DNA of 9,124 bases from an uncultured Eubacteriales bacterium. Its GTDB lineage: Bacteria > Bacillota > Clostridia > Oscillospirales > Oscillospiraceae. The notes beneath the pieces are model-generated. The model was not told the DNA's origin, made no database searches, and was given only the letters and a program-made list of their open reading frames with translations. The translations under genes and the position numbers were made by a program. The DNA is taken from contig URAL01000054.1 in NCBI GenBank assembly GCA_900545805.1, forward strand, positions 1 to 9,124. The letters are read 5' to 3'. Within the stretch, counting starts at the first letter, position 1. Every line of letters starts with the position of its first letter. This document shows, piece after piece, positions 5,479 through 9,124 of this stretch.

Positions 5479-6423
5479 CGTGGCGACGGGCTGCTCGGGG
5501 GCGTCGCAGGGGGAGTCCTCGATGAAGGTGAGCACAGGCCCCTTTTTGCCGTAGGCGCGGCTGAACTTGAAGTTTATGCGCGCAGTGAGCACGTGCCAGG
5601 AGTCGCCGACAATGCTGTCGGAGTCCTCCCACTGGCAGATGAGTCCGGCAAACTGGATATCCTCGGCGCAGCAGGTCATGACGTGGCGGCCGACGATGAA
5701 GCTTCCGGCAGGAAGCTTTTTGCGCTTTAAATAGCGGCATTTGAACTTAACTACCTTGTTTTCATACTTTTTCGGCTCCTCGGACATATCGCGGTACCAG
5801 ACGGCGTAGTCGTCGTCGCCGATCTCGACAACGGGCGCGTCAAGGTCAAACGGCAGGGGGTCCTCGATCTCATCGTACTTGACCGTGCCGTCGGCGTACT
5901 CATAGGCAATATCGCTGCGGCGCGAGGCGGCGCGAACCAGCTTGTGCAGCTCCATTTTGTCGATGGAGTCGTTATAGCGGTTAAATACGGTCAGCTCCGC
6001 GCTTTTGAGCTTATCATAGACGAGGCTTCGCATATTGGCGTTGTAGCTTAAAATGCTGCGCGCATCGGCGAAGAAAAACTCCTGATAGACCATCCACAGC
6101 TCGGGCAGCGCCTGATACAGATCGTCGAGCATCCACATGCCGTTGTACTCGATGACGCACCTTTCGCAGTCGTACCGGTCGAGCCACTTGCGGAAGGCGT
6201 CGCGCGTGAGCTCTTCCGGCTCCTCGACGGTCACCATGAACACGTTGGGCGCGGAGAACTTATCGGGCGCGTACTCCTCCTCGCCCTCCTCGCAGACGAC
6301 CAGCAGCGTGCGCTCGCCGCTGTTAAAGCGCTTATCCTCAAGCGTTTCCTGGATAAACTTCGTTTTTCCGCTCTCGAGAAAGCCCGTGAACAGGAAAACG
6401 GGAACCTCTTTCACATTACTCAA
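5470..6423 (-). CDS. COG0523-like P-loop GTPase fused to a DUF1980/YcgQ-type domain
   Basis: 317 residues. The N-terminal part (about 5-185) is a degenerate CobW/COG0523 GTPase: Walker A GFLESGKT at 14-21 is intact, but the CxCC metal motif of the family is absent and the guanine-specificity motif reads FNRYND (147-152). The C-terminal part (about 205-310) resembles the DUF1980 domain of YcgQ (TIGR03943, COG3689), with HVMTCCAED at 247-255, the DSWHVLTARI strand and a QPVATFF end like that family's tail. YcgQ and its partner permease are known neighbours of COG0523 genes, so the fusion is consistent with metal (zinc) handling; this function is inference. The start is TTG at 6423, ten bases after AAGGAG, overlapping the upstream gene by 8 bases, hence translational coupling; a GTG at 6414 is possible. 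The TAG stop lies in a repeat. Confidence 0.82.
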   Translation of the reverse strand: MSNVKEVPVFLFTGFLESGKTKFIQETLEDKRFNSGERTLLVVCEEGEEEYAPDKFSAPNVFMVTVEEPEELTRDAFRKWLDRYDCERCVIEYNGMWMLDDLYQALPELWMVYQEFFFADARSILSYNANMRSLVYDKLKSAELTVFNRYNDSIDKMELHKLVRAASRRSDIAYEYADGTVKYDEIEDPLPFDLDAPVVEIGDDDYAVWYRDMSEEPKKYENKVVKFKCRYLKRKKLPAGSFIVGRHVMTCCAEDIQFAGLICQWEDSDSIVGDSWHVLTARINFKFSRAYGKKGPVLTFIEDSPCDAPEQPVATFF

Positions 6424-7420
6424 TGCCGAACAACTCCTTGACAGCCTGCTCGTTTAGCTTCGAGCCGATCACGCACACGCGGCCGGTGACTGCCGGCTCG
6501 CCGCGGCGAACGTCCGCCTCTCCGGGAACGTAGTCAAAATATATCCACTTGCCGTCTGAGGCATCGACAAAGCCCTTGGCGCGCAGTATCGTGCCGTAGC
6601 TTGCGTCCTCATCAAACTCGCTGAGAGCCTTTCGGACCTCGGCCTCGGTGAACTTTTTCGGAGTCTCGACGCCCCAGGAGGTGAACACCTCGTCGGCGTG
6701 GTGATGACCGTGATCGTGGCCGCAGCCGCAGGAGCAGCTCTCGCCGTGCTCGTGGTCGTGGTCGTGCTCGTGGTGATGGTGATGCTCGGAGTGATCGTGG
6801 TGCTCCATCTCCTGCATGGTGGTCGACAGGGAGTCGATATGCTCCATAACGTCAACGATCTGCCTGCCGCTGAGCTCGTCCCAGGGCGTGGTTATGACCG
6901 TGGCGTTGGGGTTTAGCTGGCTGAGCATCGCGCTTGCGGTTACGACCTTGCCGTCGGAGGCGGAATCGGTGCGGCTGAGGACGATAACGTCGGCATTGTG
7001 CACCTGGTCGTTGAAAAATTCGCCGAAGTTGCGGATGTACATACGGCAGCGGCCGGCATCGACGACGGTGACCTTTGCGCCGATCTCGCAGCCGGGCACG
7101 CTTGCGACGGCCTTTGCAACGTCCGAGAGCTTGCCCACGCCGCTCGGCTCGATGAGGATGCGGTCAGGGTGATACTGCTCGATGACCTTCTGAAGCGCGG
7201 CGGTGAAGTCGCCGACGAGGGTGCAGCAGATGCAGCCGGAGTTCATCTCGGTGATCTCAACGCCCGCGTCGTGCAGAAAGCCGCCGTCAACGGCGATCTC
7301 GCCGAACTCGTTCTCGATGAGGACGAGCTTTTCGTTTTTATAGCCCTCCGCGATGAGCTTGCGGATGAGCGTGGTCTTGCCTGCTCCGAGAAAGCCGGAG
7401 AAAATGTCTATTTTAGTCAA
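6416..7420 (-). CDS. CobW/COG0523 family metallochaperone GTPase with His-rich loop
   Basis: 334 residues, a G3E-family GTPase that uses GTP to deliver a metal (zinc in the ZNG1/ZigA/YeiR-type members, cobalt in CobW) to client proteins in the cytoplasm. Walker A GFLGAGKT is at 9-16, the metal-binding GCICC at 62-66, EPSG at 91-94, and SRTD (149-152) stands in the NKxD position. Between the GTPase and the C-terminal CobW_C domain (about 246-334) is an exceptional metal-binding stretch: residues 207-241 hold 17 His and the cysteines CSCGC at 229-233. I place the start at TTG 7420 because AAGGAGGT (7435-7428) lies seven bases upstream; a longer frame from TTG 7453 would include the Shine-Dalgarno itself. 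It is first in an operon with the overlapping GTPase/DUF1980 gene. A palindrome over its promoter suggests repressor control, plausibly zinc-responsive. Confidence 0.93.
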   Translation of the reverse strand: MTKIDIFSGFLGAGKTTLIRKLIAEGYKNEKLVLIENEFGEIAVDGGFLHDAGVEITEMNSGCICCTLVGDFTAALQKVIEQYHPDRILIEPSGVGKLSDVAKAVASVPGCEIGAKVTVVDAGRCRMYIRNFGEFFNDQVHNADVIVLSRTDSASDGKVVTASAMLSQLNPNATVITTPWDELSGRQIVDVMEHIDSLSTTMQEMEHHDHSEHHHHHEHDHDHEHGESCSCGCGHDHGHHHADEVFTSWGVETPKKFTEAEVRKALSEFDEDASYGTILRAKGFVDASDGKWIYFDYVPGEADVRRGEPAVTGRVCVIGSKLNEQAVKELFGIE

Positions 7421-7459
7421 GGTTATTACCTCCTTAGTAATATACACGTCCAAAACTGT

Positions 7460-7494
7460 ATTATAGCACAGCTTTGCAAATTTGCAAACTTGTG
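7460..7494 (-). promoter_or_regulatory. Promoter of the GTPase operon with overlapping palindromic operator
   Basis: On the minus strand -35 TTGCAA (7487-7482) and a perfect -10 TATAAT (7465-7460) are 16 bases apart. Over the -35 box and much of the spacer lies the palindrome TTTGCAAATTTGCAAA (7473-7488), extended by CACA and TGTG arms (7467-7470, 7491-7494) to 28 bp with only two mismatched base pairs. Such a site would let a dimeric repressor block RNA polymerase. The sequence is not a match to the standard Bacillus Zur box as I know it, so the regulator is unidentified. Confidence 0.7.
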
Positions 7495-7518
7495 TTGAAG
7501 CCGCGATTCATATATAAT
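7490..7518 (+). promoter_or_regulatory. Possible divergent promoter overlapping the operator
   Basis: On the plus strand TTGTGT (7490-7495), then 17 bases, then TATAAT (7513-7518). Its -35 box overlaps the right edge of the 28-bp palindrome. It would read towards the carboxypeptidase gene, which also has a nearer candidate promoter. No small gene with a ribosome binding site is visible between 7520 and 7650. Confidence 0.3.
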
Positions 7519-7580
7519 TGAAAGGGTCAGAGCCGGACTCGAAAATATTGCTCATTCAGATATACGATAGCATTTACCGC

Positions 7581-7609
7581 TTGCGCCGGCAGTAAAATAT
7601 ATCTATAAT
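7581..7609 (+). promoter_or_regulatory. Promoter of the D-Ala-D-Ala carboxypeptidase gene
   Basis: TTGCGC (7581-7586) and a perfect TATAAT (7604-7609) are 17 bases apart. The leader of about 35 bases is A+T-rich and ends in a purine-rich AGAGAGACAGAGAGAA run, which serves as a weak ribosome binding site before ATG 7652. Confidence 0.6.
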
Positions 7610-7651
7610 AAAAAATATATATTAAGCATATATAAAGAGAGACAGAGAGAA

Positions 7652-8974
7652 ATGGAAAAACTGCGTATAACGGCGCTTGCGCTGTGCCTGAGCGTCGCGC
7701 TGTGCGTCGTGAGTCCGTGCGTCCTTGCCGAGGACGAGAGTGCGCCGAAGCTCAATTCGGCTCAGAGCGCACTGATAGGAGACCTGTCAAGCGGCAGAAT
7801 ACTCTACAGTGTCGACGCCTACTCGCGCCGCTATCCGGCAAGCCTTACGAAGATCATGACGCTGCTGCTGGCGGTCGAGGCCGTCGAGCAGGGCACGGCG
7901 TCGCTCGAGGACATGGTCACCGCCGGCTCGGACAGCCAGTCCGGACTTACCGAAGGCAGCTCAAGCTCCGGTATCTGCATCGGAGAGACGATGAGCATGA
8001 AGGACCTTCTCTACTGCGCCGCGCTTGCTTCGGCAAACGAGGCGTGCAACATCATCGCCGGGCACGTCGCCGGCTCGATAAGCGCTTTCGTGGAAAAAAT
8101 GAACGCACGCGCCGCCGGGCTCGGATGCAGCGGCACGCATTTTGTCAACACCCACGGCATGCACGACAGCGAGCACTACACCACGGCGCACGATATGTTC
8201 CTCATCGCCCGCGAGGGCATGCGCCACGCGCTGTTCGCGCAGCTCGTCGGAACCCGCGAATACACGACGAGCGCCACAAATGTCAGCTCGCCGCGCACTC
8301 TCGGGAACTCGAACGCGCTTATAAACAGCGATTCGCCCTACTCGGATAAGTATTTTTACACAGGCGCGGTCGGCATAAAAACAGGCTACACGAGCAATGC
8401 CGGCTACTGCCTCGCGTCCGCCGTGCAGCGCGAGAGCGTGAGCGTCATCACCGTCGTGCTCGGCGCGGACGGCGGCTCCGGCAGCTACGACAGTTTTGCC
8501 GATACCGTGACGCTGCTCGACTGGTGCTTTGAAAACTACTCCTACCACAGCATCGTCGAAAAGGGCTTTGCCGCCGCAAGTCAGCCGCTTTCGGTAAAAG
8601 GAAAAAGCGGAAGCGTGACGCTCGTCTGCGCACAGGGGATAAGCGCGCTGGCGGCAAATGATCTTGATGTGTCGGCGCTTGAAAAGACCGTCACGCTCAA
8701 GGCCGAGACGCTCGACGCCGTTCCCGCCGAGGGCACGGAGCTCGGCACGGTGAGCTTTTCAGACCCGACAGATGGTACGGAGCTCGGCACGGTCGCACTC
8801 GTCGCCTCAAATGACGTGCAGCTTGACGAGTCCGAGCCGCAGCCGGCCGCTCCGCAGGAGCTCAGTCATGAGCAGAAGCTCACCATCGTCATAGTCTGCG
8901 CGATCACGGTGCTCCTGCTGCTGGTGTTCATCCTGCTGCTGGTGCGGCGGCAGAAGCGAATGAATAATAAATAG
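7652..8974 (+). CDS. D-alanyl-D-alanine carboxypeptidase (peptidase S11, DacA/DacF type)
   Basis: 440 residues. A penicillin-binding protein of the low-molecular-weight class that removes the terminal D-Ala from peptidoglycan pentapeptides outside the membrane, limiting cross-linking. All three active-site motifs are present and well spaced: SLTK at 64-67 with nucleophile Ser64, SAN at 127-129 and KTG at 243-245. A signal peptide (1-26, cleavage after VLA) precedes the catalytic domain (about 32-280). A PBP5_C-like beta domain follows (about 305-390), with a local duplicate GTELGTV near its end. Instead of the amphipathic anchor of DacA, the C-terminus has a hydrophobic transmembrane segment (about 411-431) with a basic RRQKR stop-transfer, typical of clostridial DacF-like proteins. 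Its last codons (RMNNK, TAG) lie in an intergenic repeat. It is divergent from the GTPase operon; no sporulation neighbour supports the specific name dacF. Confidence 0.94.
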   Translation: MEKLRITALALCLSVALCVVSPCVLAEDESAPKLNSAQSALIGDLSSGRILYSVDAYSRRYPASLTKIMTLLLAVEAVEQGTASLEDMVTAGSDSQSGLTEGSSSSGICIGETMSMKDLLYCAALASANEACNIIAGHVAGSISAFVEKMNARAAGLGCSGTHFVNTHGMHDSEHYTTAHDMFLIAREGMRHALFAQLVGTREYTTSATNVSSPRTLGNSNALINSDSPYSDKYFYTGAVGIKTGYTSNAGYCLASAVQRESVSVITVVLGADGGSGSYDSFADTVTLLDWCFENYSYHSIVEKGFAAASQPLSVKGKSGSVTLVCAQGISALAANDLDVSALEKTVTLKAETLDAVPAEGTELGTVSFSDPTDGTELGTVALVASNDVQLDESEPQPAAPQELSHEQKLTIVIVCAITVLLLLVFILLLVRRQKRMNNK

Positions 8975-8995
8975 TGAATAGGTGAGGTGTGCGGC
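8956..8995 (-). repeat. Second copy of the GCCGCACACCTCA/ATTATTCATT repeat
   Basis: On the minus strand it runs GCCGCACACCTCA, an A+T run, then ATTATTCATTCGC, matching 3165-3210. Relative to that copy the A+T run is a few bases shorter. It overlaps the last six codons, including the stop, of the carboxypeptidase gene. Confidence 0.72.
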
Positions 8996-9002
8996 AAACG
9001 GA

Positions 9003-9074
9003 TTTTCAGTGGCGCATTTACATTCTACCGATACATTTATTGTGATATCCCGACCGGAGAGTGTGGAGGAAACC
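9003..9074 (+). repeat. Single unit of the ~75-base repeat family (copy D)
   Basis: TTTTCAGTGGCGCATTTAC, then CTACCGATACATTTATTG as in copy B-left, then CCCGACCGGAGAGTG shared with copy C, ending GGAGGAAACC. If an inverted partner exists it lies beyond the window. Confidence 0.78.
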
Positions 9075-9083
9075 GTTAATAAA

Positions 9084-9102
9084 GGGCGAGCAATGCTCGC
9101 CC
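9084..9102. repeat. GGGCGAGC/GCTCGCCC hairpin repeat
   Basis: A perfect 8-bp stem with a 3-base AAT loop, followed by CCTACGAT. The GGGCGAGC-loop-GCTCGCCCCTACG form is a short repeat seen widely in clostridial genomes. No T-tract follows, so I do not call it a terminator, although it is the nearest stem downstream of the carboxypeptidase gene. Confidence 0.6.
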
Positions 9103-9124
9103 CTACGATATAGATTTCAGTGCC

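Noticed and set aside
6698..6916. Plus-strand Val-rich hydrophobic frame
   Set aside because: It is the complement of the His-rich loop of the GTPase; the apparent transmembrane composition is a base-composition artefact.
7518..7598. Small plus-strand ORF starting TTG in the carboxypeptidase leader
   Set aside because: 26 codons without a ribosome binding site; the stretch is better explained as promoter DNA.

Overview
The window reads as chromosomal DNA of a mid-to-high G+C member of the Bacillota, probably class Clostridia near the Oscillospiraceae. This placement is inference: it rests on strong AGGAGG-type ribosome binding sites, frequent TTG starts, low-G+C intergenic DNA between G+C-rich genes, and short hairpin repeats of the CCCCTCAGTC/AGCTCCCCT type familiar from that group. 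No gene here fixes the genus.

Layout. The 3' part of a 5S rRNA (1-80) and its intrinsic terminator open the window. A 220-base chain of hairpins and a second copy of that terminator follow. A chloramphenicol-acetyltransferase-family gene (432-1064, +) converges with two minus-strand genes: a PAP2-family membrane phosphatase (2603-1932) and a small secreted protein of unknown function (1858-1448). A Na+/phosphate cotransporter with a C-terminal PhoU-like domain (3346-5088, +) follows. It converges with a minus-strand cluster read from 7420: a COG0523 (CobW-family) metallochaperone GTPase with a very His-rich loop, overlapped by 8 bases by a second GTPase-like gene fused to a DUF1980/YcgQ-type domain. 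Beyond these lies a 20-codon ORF (5263-5201) with its own strong ribosome binding site and a terminator. A D-Ala-D-Ala carboxypeptidase (7652-8974, +) diverges from the GTPase pair.

The GTPase pair looks like a metal-homeostasis operon, probably zinc. Its promoter carries a 28-bp near-palindrome over the -35 region. The other genes look like ordinary envelope and transport functions without an evident shared pathway.

The most unusual property is the intergenic DNA. Eight copies of a roughly 70-75-base unit, in both orientations, occupy four intergenic regions together with at least three other short hairpin repeat families. Two sites have the same composite architecture. In three genes the stop codon lies inside repeat sequence. 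The best candidate for something new is the 20-residue Trp-rich hydrophobic peptide encoded at 5263-5201. I see no CRISPR array, integrase, transposase, phage gene or recognised defence system.
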